From Salinithrix halophila (GTDB lineage Bacteria > Bacillota > Bacilli > Thermoactinomycetales > DSM-45169), in the NCBI RefSeq assembly GCF_042650125.1, contig NZ_JBHSAP010000015.1, forward strand, positions 496,001-560,000: a DNA stretch of 64,000 nucleotides, written 5' to 3'. Below the pieces are notes generated by a model. It was not told the DNA's origin. It ran no database searches and saw only the letters and a program-made list of their open reading frames with translations. Position numbers and translations under genes: made by a program. The number at the start of each line of letters is the position of its first letter. The stretch's first letter is position 1. Shown piece by piece: positions 52,788 through 61,043 of this stretch.

Positions 52788-52816
52788 TAGCTTATGCCAA
52801 TCATCGCCCAAAGGGT
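52788..52816 (-). promoter_or_regulatory. Putative sigma-K promoter of the minus-strand gerP gene
   Basis: On the minus strand CATAAGCTA (52796-52788) matches the sigma-K -10 consensus CATAnnnTA, with an AC about 18 bases upstream. gerP genes are under sigma-K in Bacillus. Confidence 0.5.
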
Positions 52817-52846
52817 GTCTGAGTCGCGAAAAGGATGAATGTTTTT

Positions 52847-53248
52847 TTATGGCGAATCAGAATCCCCCTTCTGGGGAGGAGGGGCGGTACCCTTTCCTGG
52901 TTCTTGTTCGCCGGAAGATGAACTTTCCTTTTTTACAGGAATGGAGGATTTTTCCTCCCAAAACGGCTTCTCTCCGGTTGCTTCCGCCAAATCGATCTGC
53001 GAATCCGTCTCGTTTTTCAATTTATCCACGATACCCATGATGCTGTCCTCATCCCCTTTGAGGGTAAGCCCAATATTGAGTGCTCCACTGAGTTGTTCCA
53101 CGTGTAGCTCCTGCACCTTATAATCGATTTTATCAATCCGCAGAGGCTGTATGGAATCCAGCTTCCGCCGGATTTCTTCGTTTTCTTTCTTTAAAGCCTC
53201 AAGCTCCTGTTGCAACTGGTTGATCCGGTCCCATAGATAGGCATACAT
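52847..53248 (-). CDS. gerPC: Spore germination protein GerPC-like
   Basis: A 133-residue protein: an N-terminal coiled coil (MYAYLWDRINQLQQELEALK and on), the domain PLRIDKIDYKVQELHVEQLSGALNIGLT typical of GerPC, and a disordered Ser/Glu/Pro-rich tail. It is shorter than Bacillus GerPC (about 200 residues). GGAGGTG precedes ATG 53248; the open frame runs 59 codons further without a site. It is divergent from the Hsp20 gene. Confidence 0.82.
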   Translation of the reverse strand: MYAYLWDRINQLQQELEALKKENEEIRRKLDSIQPLRIDKIDYKVQELHVEQLSGALNIGLTLKGDEDSIMGIVDKLKNETDSQIDLAEATGEKPFWEEKSSIPVKKESSSSGEQEPGKGTAPPPQKGDSDSP

Positions 53249-53448
53249 CTGTTTCACCTCCGGCCTGCAGTCCCCTATCAGTATATGGGGTGGAAAGGGT
53301 ATTCCATGCCAGGATTGGAAGGCGCCTTTGTTTTCCGGATGACGGGGACAGTGACCCATGGGCCTCCTTGTGAATACAATGGTGGTGGCCGTTTTTCTGC
53401 GATGGACCGAAGTACGGTATCCCACGGTAGGGAAAGGGGTCGAATGGA

Positions 53449-53871
53449 GTGAACGAATCTGCTAACTTTTCAAAATGGAGCCAAATGGCCCGGGATTTTC
53501 TCGGGGAGGATTTTTGGTCGGAAGTGTCCGGGATGGGAGAGGGGAAGCATCCTAAAACCGATGTATTGCTGGGAAGGAACGAAGTGATCGTGTTAATGGA
53601 TCTGCCGGGTGTTGACAACTTGGAAGACGTAGATATCCGTGTCGAGGGGGAAACCCTCTTTGTTAAAGGGACGGTCCCTACCCCCTATACGAAATGTGAT
53701 CGCTTGGTGAGCGAATGCTTCCGAGGGGCCTTTGAACGGGTCATTCCGCTTGGTCGGGTGGTCAGTCGGCGTCAGGGCAGTGCCCGTTACCGCAGGGGTG
53801 TCTTGGAAATCCGGTTGCCCATGATTTCCTCTACAGGTGATGACAGGCGCATCCGGGTATCAGATTCTTAA
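53449..53871 (+). CDS. Hsp20/alpha-crystallin family protein
   Basis: A 140-residue small heat-shock-like protein with the alpha-crystallin domain from about 36 to 135 (TDVLLGRNEVIVLMDLPGV; RGAFERVIPLG; RRGVLEIRLP). Given gerP genes on both sides it may be a spore coat protein of the CotM/CotP kind rather than a general chaperone; this is inference. Start GTG 53449, with AAAGGGG ten bases upstream. Confidence 0.8.
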   Translation: MNESANFSKWSQMARDFLGEDFWSEVSGMGEGKHPKTDVLLGRNEVIVLMDLPGVDNLEDVDIRVEGETLFVKGTVPTPYTKCDRLVSECFRGAFERVIPLGRVVSRRQGSARYRRGVLEIRLPMISSTGDDRRIRVSDS

Positions 53872-53879
53872 GGCTGGGC

Positions 53880-53907
53880 ACATCTACCAGGTTAGGCACA
53901 TAGGATG
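53880..53907 (+). promoter_or_regulatory. Putative sigma-K promoter of the + strand gerP genes
   Basis: AC (53880-53881) and CATAGGATG (from 53899) are separated by 17 bases, fitting the sigma-K pattern AC-N16/17-CATAnnnTA, 27 bases before the start codon. Confidence 0.5.
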
Positions 53908-53933
53908 AGGTGGCAACGGGAGGAGATCGATCT

Positions 53934-54149
53934 ATGGGAACGTTGAACAACATCTTCAATTTGAAAATCCAGAACGTGTCCGGACCGGGCTCCCTCAACT
54001 TTGGTAACGCCCTTAACATCGGGGCGGAATCGAATGAAAAAGGAGTGGGCGGCTCCTCATTGATTGGAGATTTCGGAAAAACAGTGACTATTGAAGGGAA
54101 TGGCTACCTCGATACGGATGTGGCGGATCAAAACCGTGGCCCCCTTTGA
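53934..54149 (+). CDS. GerPA/GerPF-family spore germination protein
   Basis: A 71-residue protein with LNFGNALNIGAES and the family's C-terminal DTDVADQN motif. GGGAGGAG precedes ATG 53934; an ATG eight codons upstream overlaps this ribosome site. The first of four small spore genes in the same direction. Confidence 0.84.
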   Translation: MGTLNNIFNLKIQNVSGPGSLNFGNALNIGAESNEKGVGGSSLIGDFGKTVTIEGNGYLDTDVADQNRGPL

Positions 54150-54250
54150 CGTTCTATTGAATGAATGGTTCGTCCGCCTCGCCCATGAGGGCCGGGTGCG
54201 CTAGACAGTTCCCTTGAGTCGGACCAGGCCGGATCCTGCGGGGAGGATCG

Positions 54251-54466
54251 ATGATGGCGACAATCAACAATGTCAATATCCTGAAGATCGCCGCTGTCAC
54301 CGGAGCGGGTTCCGTCAATTTTGGCAACACGATTAACATCGGGGCGGAAAGCAATTCCAAAGCGGTAGGCACTTCATCGGTCATCGGGGATTATGGACGG
54401 AACGCCAACAATGGAGATAACATCTACAACGATCATGATCTGATTGATCAAGGAAGGATTGGTTGA
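54251..54466 (+). CDS. GerPA/GerPF-family spore germination protein
   Basis: A 71-residue close relative of the preceding gene (VNFGNTINIGAESNSKAVGTSS; DHDLIDQG at the end). Two tandem ATGs follow GGGGAGG. The C-terminal motif is DHDLIDQ rather than D-DV-DQ. Confidence 0.84.
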   Translation: MMATINNVNILKIAAVTGAGSVNFGNTINIGAESNSKAVGTSSVIGDYGRNANNGDNIYNDHDLIDQGRIG

Positions 54467-54482
54467 TAAGGGGGAGATCCGA

Positions 54483-54677
54483 TTGTTCCGTATCTGCATT
54501 CACAAAATCAAAGTAACGTCCATCTCTGATGTAGGTTCCCTCAACATCGGCACGACGCTTAATGCGGTTTTACGAAGAGAGAGAGCACCTTCCCCTCCAA
54601 GAGAGGAACCGCCCACGCCAACGCCCCCAGGTGTCCCCCCAGCGTCCCCGGGTGTCCCCCCGTCCCCGGGTGCCTGA
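54483..54677 (+). CDS. GerPB/GerPD-like spore protein with proline-rich tail
   Basis: A 64-residue protein. Residues 1-35 (FRICIHKIKVTSISDVGSLNIGTT) match the short beta module of GerPB/GerPD. The rest is a Pro-rich tail (PTPTPPGVPPASPGVPPSP) not expected in those proteins. TTG 54483 follows AAGGGGGAG. Family assignment rests on a short module, so it is tentative. Confidence 0.65.
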   Translation: MFRICIHKIKVTSISDVGSLNIGTTLNAVLRRERAPSPPREEPPTPTPPGVPPASPGVPPSPGA

Positions 54678-54732
54678 TTGGAGAGTCGAGAGAGGCATCC
54701 ATTTTTTGCTGAAGGTAGAGGGAGGTATTCCA

Positions 54733-54954
54733 TTGTTCTATCCGCTGCTTTCTTACTCCCTACATCCCGGTTTTTTTCGTGATCCGCTCAGAGGAAGGTA
54801 TTTCGCCCAAGTGGTTCCGCCGATCGTACCTCCCCCCGTAATTCCGTCGCCACCTCCGATAACCCCAATTCCTATGCCGCCTGCTCCTATACCCCCGAGT
54901 GTGCCCTATCCCCCTATCCCTCCCTATAGGAGACATAGATGGCCTGTTATATAA
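54733..54954 (+). CDS. Proline-rich small protein, probable spore surface component
   Basis: A 73-residue peptide: a hydrophobic aromatic start (FYPLLSYSLHPGFF), then about 30 residues with a Pro at nearly every second position (PPPVIPSPPPITPIPMPP), then a basic end. TTG 54733 is well placed after GAGGGAGG. I infer co-expression with the gerP genes; no family recognised. The frame is open further upstream but overlaps the preceding gene. Confidence 0.55.
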   Translation: MFYPLLSYSLHPGFFRDPLRGRYFAQVVPPIVPPPVIPSPPPITPIPMPPAPIPPSVPYPPIPPYRRHRWPVI

Positions 54955-54993
54955 TGGGGGAGAGCCGACAAAAAGAACGGGGCGGGATGATTC

Positions 54994-55680
54994 ATGGAGA
55001 ACAACGTGTTAATCATTGAAGATGAGGAAAACCTGTCGCGTTTTCTGGAGTTGGAATTTCGGCATGAAGGCTGGACGGTGGAAACGGCGACTAAAGGGCG
55101 TGGAGGGCTTGCTAAAGCGTTGAGTGGGACGTGGGCGGTGATCATTCTGGATGTCATGCTGCCTGATCTAAGCGGGCTGGAGGTGTGCCGACGCATTCGG
55201 AGCGAAAGCAGAGTGCCTGTGATTATGCTGACCGCTCGGGATGCCATTCCCGACCGGGTGAGTGGTCTGGACGCCGGTGCGGATGATTACTTAACCAAAC
55301 CCTTCGCTATTGAAGAGCTGTTTGCCCGGGTGAGGGCTCTATTGCGGAGAAACCATCCGGAGCCGGGAGATACCCTGGTCAACGGGCCCTGTCGCTTGCT
55401 CTTGGAGCAGAGACGGGCTCTTTGCCATGGGAAAGAAGTTCGCCTGACCACCCGGGAATTCGACCTTTTCGTATTTTTGATGCAAAACTTGGACCGGGTT
55501 ATGGGCCGGGAACAGATCTTAGAACAAGTTTGGGGATTTGAGTATACCGGTGATACCAACCTAGTCGATGTTTATATTCGATACCTGCGAAGCAAGTTAT
55601 CCGAGGCGGAAGTGACGGATCTGATTGAGACGGTCCGGGGGGTCGGATACGTGATCCGCCGTGTGGATCATGCCTATTAA
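54994..55680 (+). CDS. OmpR/PhoB-type response regulator
   Basis: A 228-residue regulator: a receiver domain with acidic pocket Glu9-Asp10, phosphoacceptor Asp53 (ILDVMLPDLSG) and Lys102 (YLTKPFA), then a winged-helix DNA-binding domain (ending IETVRGVGYVIR). It overlaps the sensor kinase gene by 11 bases. The controlled genes are unknown; no obvious target is adjacent. Confidence 0.93.
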   Translation: MENNVLIIEDEENLSRFLELEFRHEGWTVETATKGRGGLAKALSGTWAVIILDVMLPDLSGLEVCRRIRSESRVPVIMLTARDAIPDRVSGLDAGADDYLTKPFAIEELFARVRALLRRNHPEPGDTLVNGPCRLLLEQRRALCHGKEVRLTTREFDLFVFLMQNLDRVMGREQILEQVWGFEYTGDTNLVDVYIRYLRSKLSEAEVTDLIETVRGVGYVIRRVDHAY

Positions 55681-57031
55681 ATGGAGATTAGCCTTGTTGT
55701 CCGCTCTAATGCTGATCGTCATCTTGTTTCTGTTTCATATTTTCGTGTACAAGATATTCCATAATATGGTTATCGAGACGGAGCAACGCGTATTGCACCA
55801 AAAACTATCTACTCTGACCGATATCTACAAGAGCGGGGACGACGAGGAATGGGAATTGAGGAACTGGCTTTCGAGCTGGCTGCGCCCATTTGTGGACGAG
55901 GGACAGGCGTTTCGTGTCATTTCCAATGGACGAATCGAATGGGAAGTCAACCGTGGGATTCCACAGGATGTTTTTCTAAAGCCGAATGATCCCCGTAGTT
56001 CGGTTACGGAAGTGTGGAAAGGGGGAAGGAAGGACGTCTCTGTTTTGGCTCTCCCTCTCTCCAAAGGCAAAGAGGGAAGGGTGGAGCTGTATACCGACTT
56101 CACCTCTCTCAATCGTTACCTGGATACGATGTTGACAGCCTTGATGATTGGTTCCTCAATCTTGTTAGTGGCTGTCGCGGCTGGTGGTTACCTGATGTCC
56201 AGCATTGCTCTCAACCCGGTTAAGCGGACCATCCGGACGGTTCGGGAATTGGATCCCGCCCGCCTGGAAAGTCGTCTCCATGTTCCTGACACCAATGATG
56301 AGATCGAGGAACTTTCTCGTACGTTCAACCGGCTGTTGGATCGCATTTACCACATGATGGAACAACAGCGGCGTTTTACGGCTGATGCTTCCCATGAGTT
56401 GAAAACGCCTGTCTCTGTGATTCGCGGCTATGTCAACCTTCTCAACCGATGGGGAAAAGAAAACCCTCAGGTGTTGAAGGAGGCATTGGAGGCGATTGAC
56501 CAGGAGACAGATCGAATCGAGCGGATGACAGGCCGTCTTCTAAGCCTCGCCCGACTGGAAGGGGAGGCTCCTCCCCAGAAAGTGGAACTGACGGATCTGA
56601 TCCCGATTACGCGGGAGCGTGTTCGGCGGTGGCAACAGATTTATACGGGTCGGGAGGTCACTTTTATCGAAGACGGCGCCATCTACACCTGCATCCCCCG
56701 CTCTGATTGGGAGGAGTTGGTAGATATCCTGTTGGATAATGCCGGCAAGTACTCAACGGAGAACACCCCGGTCACGGTTACCCTGAAAAGAGAAGGGAAT
56801 CATGTTCTCTTCACCGTCCGTGATGCCGGTGTTGGTATTCCGGAAAAAGAGCTGAATCGGGTATTTGAGCGGTTTTACCGGACGGAACAAAGCCGGGGGA
56901 AAAAGAAGTCTGGAAGTGGGCTGGGGCTGTCTATCGCCCAGAGGATTGTTCAATTGCACGAAGGGGAAATCACGATTGACAGCAGGGTGGGAGAATGGAC
57001 AGAAGTGAAAGTACGGTTGCCTCTGAAGTGA
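55670..57031 (+). CDS. Sensor histidine kinase
   Basis: A 453-residue kinase with two membrane helices (about 8-30 and 160-182) framing a 125-residue sensor part, a HAMP domain (NPVKRTIRTVREL onward), the phosphorylated His in DASHELKTPVSVIRGY, and the ATPase boxes N (DILLDNAGKYS), G1 (VRDAGVGIPE) and G2 (GSGLGLSIAQ). ATG 55670 overlaps the regulator's stop. It forms a two-component pair with the previous gene. Confidence 0.93.
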   Translation: MPIKWRLALLSALMLIVILFLFHIFVYKIFHNMVIETEQRVLHQKLSTLTDIYKSGDDEEWELRNWLSSWLRPFVDEGQAFRVISNGRIEWEVNRGIPQDVFLKPNDPRSSVTEVWKGGRKDVSVLALPLSKGKEGRVELYTDFTSLNRYLDTMLTALMIGSSILLVAVAAGGYLMSSIALNPVKRTIRTVRELDPARLESRLHVPDTNDEIEELSRTFNRLLDRIYHMMEQQRRFTADASHELKTPVSVIRGYVNLLNRWGKENPQVLKEALEAIDQETDRIERMTGRLLSLARLEGEAPPQKVELTDLIPITRERVRRWQQIYTGREVTFIEDGAIYTCIPRSDWEELVDILLDNAGKYSTENTPVTVTLKREGNHVLFTVRDAGVGIPEKELNRVFERFYRTEQSRGKKKSGSGLGLSIAQRIVQLHEGEITIDSRVGEWTEVKVRLPLK

Positions 57032-57197
57032 ATATCTTCTCTTAGAGAATTCTAATCTCCCCTTTATAGAATGCGAGCGGGAAAACCCAGCCCTTTAGAG
57101 TTGGGATGAAAGCGAGCGTCGGACGAGGGAGGGCTTGCCCCCTCTCTCGCAAGTCCGACAATTCCAAGGTAGAATATGGTTAAAAGGAGGTGATTCA

Positions 57198-58388
57198 GTG
57201 ATCCGCACCTATAAATTCAAGTTAGTTCCCACCACCGAGCAAAGGGAGAAGATTGAGTGGGGTCTGGGCATGTGCCGATGGCTATACAATGCCATGCTGG
57301 AACAACGTCGCTTCGCTTATAAGAGACGAGGNNNNNNNNNNNNNNNNNNNNNNNNNNNNNNNNNNNNNNNNNNNNNNNNNNNNNNNNNNNNNNNNNNNNN
57401 NNNNNNNNNNNNNNNNNNNNNNNNNNNNNNNNNNNNNNNNNNNNNNNNNNNNNNNNNNNNNNNNNNNNNNNNNNNNNNNNNNNNNNNNNNNNNNNNNNNN
57501 NNNNNNNNNNNNNNAGCTTTTCAACATTTTTTCCGTCGTATAAAACGAGGAGAAAAGCCGGGGTTTCCCCGCTTTCAAGGGAAAAATCGGTTCGACTCCC
57601 TTTCCTATCCCCAAGCAAAAGCGTCGATGTTCCAGGGGAAGTTCATTCGGGTTCCCAAAATCGGAGACGTCCGGGTGAAGATGCACCGCCATATGAATGG
57701 GAGTCCCAAAACACTGGTCATTAAGCGAAAGAATGGTCGCTACTATGTGATGGTGACCTGTGTGGTGGCACCTTCTCCGATCCCTTTCAGCAGAAAGCAG
57801 GTGGGTATTGACCTGGGCGTGAAACATTTTTCCATCACTTCTGACAGGGAGTTCTTTCCGGCGATGCGCTTTTTGGAAAAGGGACTACGGGATATCAAAC
57901 GGTGGCAACGGACCGTTTCCCGTCGGAAAAAAGGGTCCCATCGTCGAAGGAAAGCGGTGGCATGGTTAGCGAAGGCACATGAACGAGTGGCCAACCAGCG
58001 AAAGGATCTTGCTCACAAAATCAGCCGCTCCCTCGTGGATCGCTATGATCTCATCGCGTTTGAAAAGCTGAACGTAAAAGGGATGGTGAAGAACCGTCCC
58101 TTAGCAAAGAAGATTGCGGATGCCGCATGGAGACAATTGATTGACTTTACCACTTACAAGGCAGAATGGGCCGGTAAAGAAGTGAAGTTGGTTGATCCTT
58201 ACAACACGTCTCAAGCATGTTCGGAATGTGGTCAGATCGTGAAAAAGGATCTTTCGATTCGTGTTCACTCCTGTAGCTGTGGCTATACAGAAGATCGGGA
58301 CATCAACGCGGCGCGAAATATCCTTCATCGAGCGATGGGCTATGCCCCACAACCCACGATGGGACAGTTAGAACTTTCCCTTTTTTAG
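57198..58388 (+). CDS. tnpB: TnpB RNA-guided endonuclease (transposon-associated)
   Basis: A protein of about 396 residues with 61 unknown residues from a gap at 57332-57514. RuvC residues are visible as Asp in GIDLGVKHF, Glu in IAFEKLNVKGM and Asp in DRDINAARN; the zinc ribbon CSECGQ...CSCGY lies before the last. N-terminal start IRTYKFKLVPTTEQ is typical. TnpB uses an omega RNA from the element's right end to cut DNA matching the flank. GTG 57198 follows AAAGGAGGTG. All visible catalytic residues are intact. Confidence 0.92.
   Translation: MIRTYKFKLVPTTEQREKIEWGLGMCRWLYNAMLEQRRFAYKRRXXXXXXXXXXXXXXXXXXXXXXXXXXXXXXXXXXXXXXXXXXXXXXXXXXXXXXXXXXXXXXAFQHFFRRIKRGEKPGFPRFQGKNRFDSLSYPQAKASMFQGKFIRVPKIGDVRVKMHRHMNGSPKTLVIKRKNGRYYVMVTCVVAPSPIPFSRKQVGIDLGVKHFSITSDREFFPAMRFLEKGLRDIKRWQRTVSRRKKGSHRRRKAVAWLAKAHERVANQRKDLAHKISRSLVDRYDLIAFEKLNVKGMVKNRPLAKKIADAAWRQLIDFTTYKAEWAGKEVKLVDPYNTSQACSECGQIVKKDLSIRVHSCSCGYTEDRDINAARNILHRAMGYAPQPTMGQLELSLF
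57332..57514. other. Assembly gap of 183 N inside tnpB
   Basis: The gap length is a multiple of three and the frame is kept across it, but the true length is unknown. Multi-copy elements often cause such gaps, suggesting further copies in the genome. Confidence 0.99.
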
Positions 58389-58495
58389 GCTCGGGCGGAG
58401 CCTTCGGGAGAGGGTAGCGGGTTGCCGTACCCAATGATCCGAGAAGCCCACGGGTTTAGCCGTGGGAGACGTCACAGTCTTCAGGGGATTTTGCA
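58270..58495 (+). ncRNA. Predicted omega RNA of TnpB with guide
   Basis: By analogy with studied TnpB systems the RNA covers the 3' end of tnpB and the right end, and its guide begins where the element ends. The scaffold would end at GTCAC (58471-58475) and the guide would be the flanking bases from 58476. The 5' limit is a guess. Confidence 0.4.
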
Positions 58496-58567
58496 GATCT
58501 TGAAGGATTCCCTCTGATTTTCTAGTCATATTTCCTTCCCTCGCTGGTTTGTTCCCATGATCGGCGC

Positions 58568-58592
58568 ACCGGGCAATCTGCCCGGTTTTTTT
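58568..58592 (+). terminator. Terminator beyond the TnpB element
   Basis: A seven-bp ACCGGGC/GCCCGGT stem is followed by T7. It probably belonged to the two-component operon before the element inserted in between. Confidence 0.85.
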
Positions 58593-58663
58593 GTGTGCTG
58601 TTGTTTTTTCCGTCGGACAAACTCATGATAATATAGAAGATGAATCTTACGGAGGTGAAGAGG

Positions 58664-59137
58664 ATGTTGAAACAAGGGGAACCAGCACCGGATTTCACCC
58701 TACCGGCGTCCAATGGAGAGACGGTCTCCCTATCGGACTATCAGGGTCAAAAGAATGTCGTTCTTTATTTTTATCCCAAAGACAATACCCCGGGTTGTAC
58801 AGCGGAATCCTGCGATTTCCGGGATCGGGAACACGATTTCTCTGAACTGGACACGGTGATCCTGGGAGTCAGCATGGACGATCTAGACTCCCACAAAAAA
58901 TTCATCGACAAATATAACCTGCCGTTCCTCCTCCTCGCTGATATGGAGGCGGAAGCAGCCGAGAAGTATGGGGTTTACAAGGAGAAAAACGTTTTCGGAA
59001 AAAAGAAACTAGGTATCGAACGCTCAACCTTCATCATTGACAAAGAAGGTAAACTGGCCAAGGAATATCGCAAAGTGAAAGTGGATGGCCACGTTGAGGA
59101 AGCGCTGGAGTGGGTCAGGGATCATCTTGCGTCCTGA
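58664..59137 (+). CDS. bcp: Thioredoxin-dependent peroxiredoxin (BCP)
   Basis: A 157-residue atypical 2-Cys peroxiredoxin of the BCP/PrxQ group. The peroxidatic Cys45 and resolving Cys50 lie in NTPGCTAESCDF. It reduces hydroperoxides with thioredoxin. GGAGGTGAAGAGG precedes ATG 58664; an ATG eight codons earlier overlaps the ribosome site. perR lies 2.6 kb downstream, but no PerR box is visible before bcp. Confidence 0.94.
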   Translation: MLKQGEPAPDFTLPASNGETVSLSDYQGQKNVVLYFYPKDNTPGCTAESCDFRDREHDFSELDTVILGVSMDDLDSHKKFIDKYNLPFLLLADMEAEAAEKYGVYKEKNVFGKKKLGIERSTFIIDKEGKLAKEYRKVKVDGHVEEALEWVRDHLAS

Positions 59138-59150
59138 TCCCTTAGCCGGG

Positions 59151-59184
59151 GGTTGGAGGGTTTTTGTGCCTCCAACCTTTCTTT
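59151..59184 (+). terminator. Probable terminator of bcp
   Basis: A nine-bp GGTTGGAGG/CCTCCAACC stem with a nine-base loop is followed by TTTCTTTG. Confidence 0.65.
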
Positions 59185-59223
59185 GAGTGAGTGGGGAATA
59201 CTTTGGGAATAGGAGGGGCTGCC

Positions 59224-60015
59224 TTGGCGGACACTTCGATGTACCGGTTACCGGATTATTACGATTGGACTTCGGAGGGGATGGACGGCGATTTGGCGTA
59301 TTATGCCGATCTGGCTATGGAAAGCGGCGGGCCGGTTCTTGAACTGGGTACCGGTACAGGGAGAGTGAGTCTAGCCATTGCTCGTCACGGTATCAGAGTG
59401 ACGGGCGTGGATGTCGAACCGGCCATGTTGGCTCGAGCCCAACAAAAGGCGGAGGGGATGGGACTATCCAATCGTTGCCGCTGGGTAGAATCCGACATGA
59501 CGCGGTTGAATCTGGAAGACCGGTTCCCTCTTGTCATCATCCCCTATCGCTCCTTTCTCCACCTGCTGACGGTGAGAGACCAGGTCGCTGCACTAACTCA
59601 GGTACGCCAACATTTGTCCGAGGATGGGCTCTTCGTTTTCAATATATTCATCCCCGATATAGGGCAGATGGTGGAAGAAGAAGATCGTCTCATCTCTAGG
59701 GGATCCTTTCCATTACCTGGGTCGGGGGAGCTGGTGGAAGTGAACGATTTTACCCGATTTGACCACTTCCACCAAAGGGGGGATATTATCCGCTATTATG
59801 AGCGATTCGATGGGGAGGGACGAAGTCGTGAACGGCTCCGTACCACCTTCAGCCTTCGTTATATCTACCCTGCGGAATTATCCCATCTCCTGAAAATTGC
59901 CGGGTTTGAGGTGACGGCCCGCTGGGGCGGGTTTCGCCGTGAGCCCTTTGGTCCCGACAGTACGGAGCTCGTGGTGGAAGCGCGCAAGTCTCAATCGTTA
60001 GTGAATCATCGATAA
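59224..60015 (+). CDS. Class I SAM-dependent methyltransferase
   Basis: A 263-residue protein with the SAM-binding motif I VLELGTGTGRVSLAIA, motif II GVDVEPAMLARAQ and a typical YDWTSEG start (small-molecule methyltransferases of this kind often begin YD). Substrate unknown. TTG 59224 is behind AGGAGGGG; the frame opens 11 codons earlier. It is followed 14 bases later by a dehydrogenase gene. Confidence 0.85.
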   Translation: MADTSMYRLPDYYDWTSEGMDGDLAYYADLAMESGGPVLELGTGTGRVSLAIARHGIRVTGVDVEPAMLARAQQKAEGMGLSNRCRWVESDMTRLNLEDRFPLVIIPYRSFLHLLTVRDQVAALTQVRQHLSEDGLFVFNIFIPDIGQMVEEEDRLISRGSFPLPGSGELVEVNDFTRFDHFHQRGDIIRYYERFDGEGRSRERLRTTFSLRYIYPAELSHLLKIAGFEVTARWGGFRREPFGPDSTELVVEARKSQSLVNHR

Positions 60016-60029
60016 AGGGGGAGGAGCAC

Positions 60030-60983
60030 TTGGTTCATGTCGCCTCTTCCGCACGGATGAGTGACAAACACCGACGACGCTTGTCGAAGATGTTTCCAAA
60101 GACCCGTTTTACCTTTTGCGAAAGCTTGGACGAAGTACTGAATGGTGCCCCGGACGCTGATGTACTGATTACCTACGGGGAAGATCTGGACGGAGACCGA
60201 TTGAAGGGGTTGACAGGGCTTCGCTGGATCCACATCATAAGTGCCGGCTTGGAGTTGCTGCCTTTTGCTGAGTTGAAGGAACGGAATATACACGTCACGA
60301 ACGCTCGCGGCATTCATGAAATTCCGATGGGCGAGTACGCGGTTTCGGCCATGTTGCAGGTGACCCGCAAGGCGAATGATTTCTTCCGGGCCCAGCAGGA
60401 AGGTCGCTGGAGCCGAGAAATTCGGGTCAGAGAGCTGTTCGGTAAAACGGTTGGGATTGTTGGAGCTGGAGCGATCGGTGTCGGCATCGCCCGCCGGGTG
60501 AAGCCTTTTGGTGTGGAACTGTTGGGGATCAACTCTAATGGCCGAAACCGAGATCCTTTCGACGAAATGGGGGATTTCGACTTTCTGCCGGAACTCTTCT
60601 CCCGCTCTGACTTTATCATTGTCGCTTTACCGCTGACGGATGCGACCAAAAGACGGATCGGTCAAGCAGAGTTGGCCTGTATGAAAGCAGACGCCCACCT
60701 AATTAATATCGCTCGGGGATCGGTTGTGGATGAGATGGCTCTCCTTTCCGCGCTGAGGGAACAAAGGATCGGCGGGGCTGTTCTGGATGTATTCGAAGAG
60801 GAACCGCTGTCTCCAGAACACCCTTTTTGGGAGATGGAAAACGTCATTCTCACCCCTCATGTTGCGGGTCGTTCCCCTTTTTACATGAAGAGAGCCCTTG
60901 CGATATTTGAGGATAATTTGCCTGTTTATCTGACGGGAGAAGGGGAATGGAATAATCCCGTCAAGCTGGCTCGAGGGTATTGA
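60030..60983 (+). CDS. D-isomer-specific 2-hydroxyacid dehydrogenase
   Basis: A 317-residue NAD-dependent enzyme with the Rossmann motif GIVGAGAIGVGIARR, the catalytic Arg in NIARGSVVDE, Glu in DVFEEEPLSPEHPFW and His in LTPHVAGRSP. It interconverts 2-oxo and D-2-hydroxy acids; the exact substrate is not evident. Start TTG 60030 after GGGGGAGGAG. Confidence 0.9.
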   Translation: MVHVASSARMSDKHRRRLSKMFPKTRFTFCESLDEVLNGAPDADVLITYGEDLDGDRLKGLTGLRWIHIISAGLELLPFAELKERNIHVTNARGIHEIPMGEYAVSAMLQVTRKANDFFRAQQEGRWSREIRVRELFGKTVGIVGAGAIGVGIARRVKPFGVELLGINSNGRNRDPFDEMGDFDFLPELFSRSDFIIVALPLTDATKRRIGQAELACMKADAHLINIARGSVVDEMALLSALREQRIGGAVLDVFEEEPLSPEHPFWEMENVILTPHVAGRSPFYMKRALAIFEDNLPVYLTGEGEWNNPVKLARGY

Positions 60984-61043
60984 GTTCCTGTTGAAGGATG
61001 CAAAGGACCATTACCTGGGGATGAGGGAAAGGAGGGAGCCGGT

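Larger units (their letters stand above)
57068..58475 (+). mobile_element. IS605/IS1341-type element carrying only tnpB
   Basis: The left end carries an imperfect hairpin CCCAGC/GTTGGG (57086-57105), and the right end a perfect hairpin CCCACGG/CCGTGGG (58447-58466) followed by AGACGTCAC, as in IS200/IS605-family elements. No tnpA transposase is present, so mobility would need one in trans. TTTAT at 57063-57067 is a candidate flanking motif. Boundaries are estimated by eye. A 183-base assembly gap lies inside. Confidence 0.7.

Noticed and set aside
53249..53425. 59-codon extension of the GerPC-like protein
   Set aside because: The GGAGGTG site and the coiled-coil start support ATG 53248; the extension lies in the divergent promoter region.
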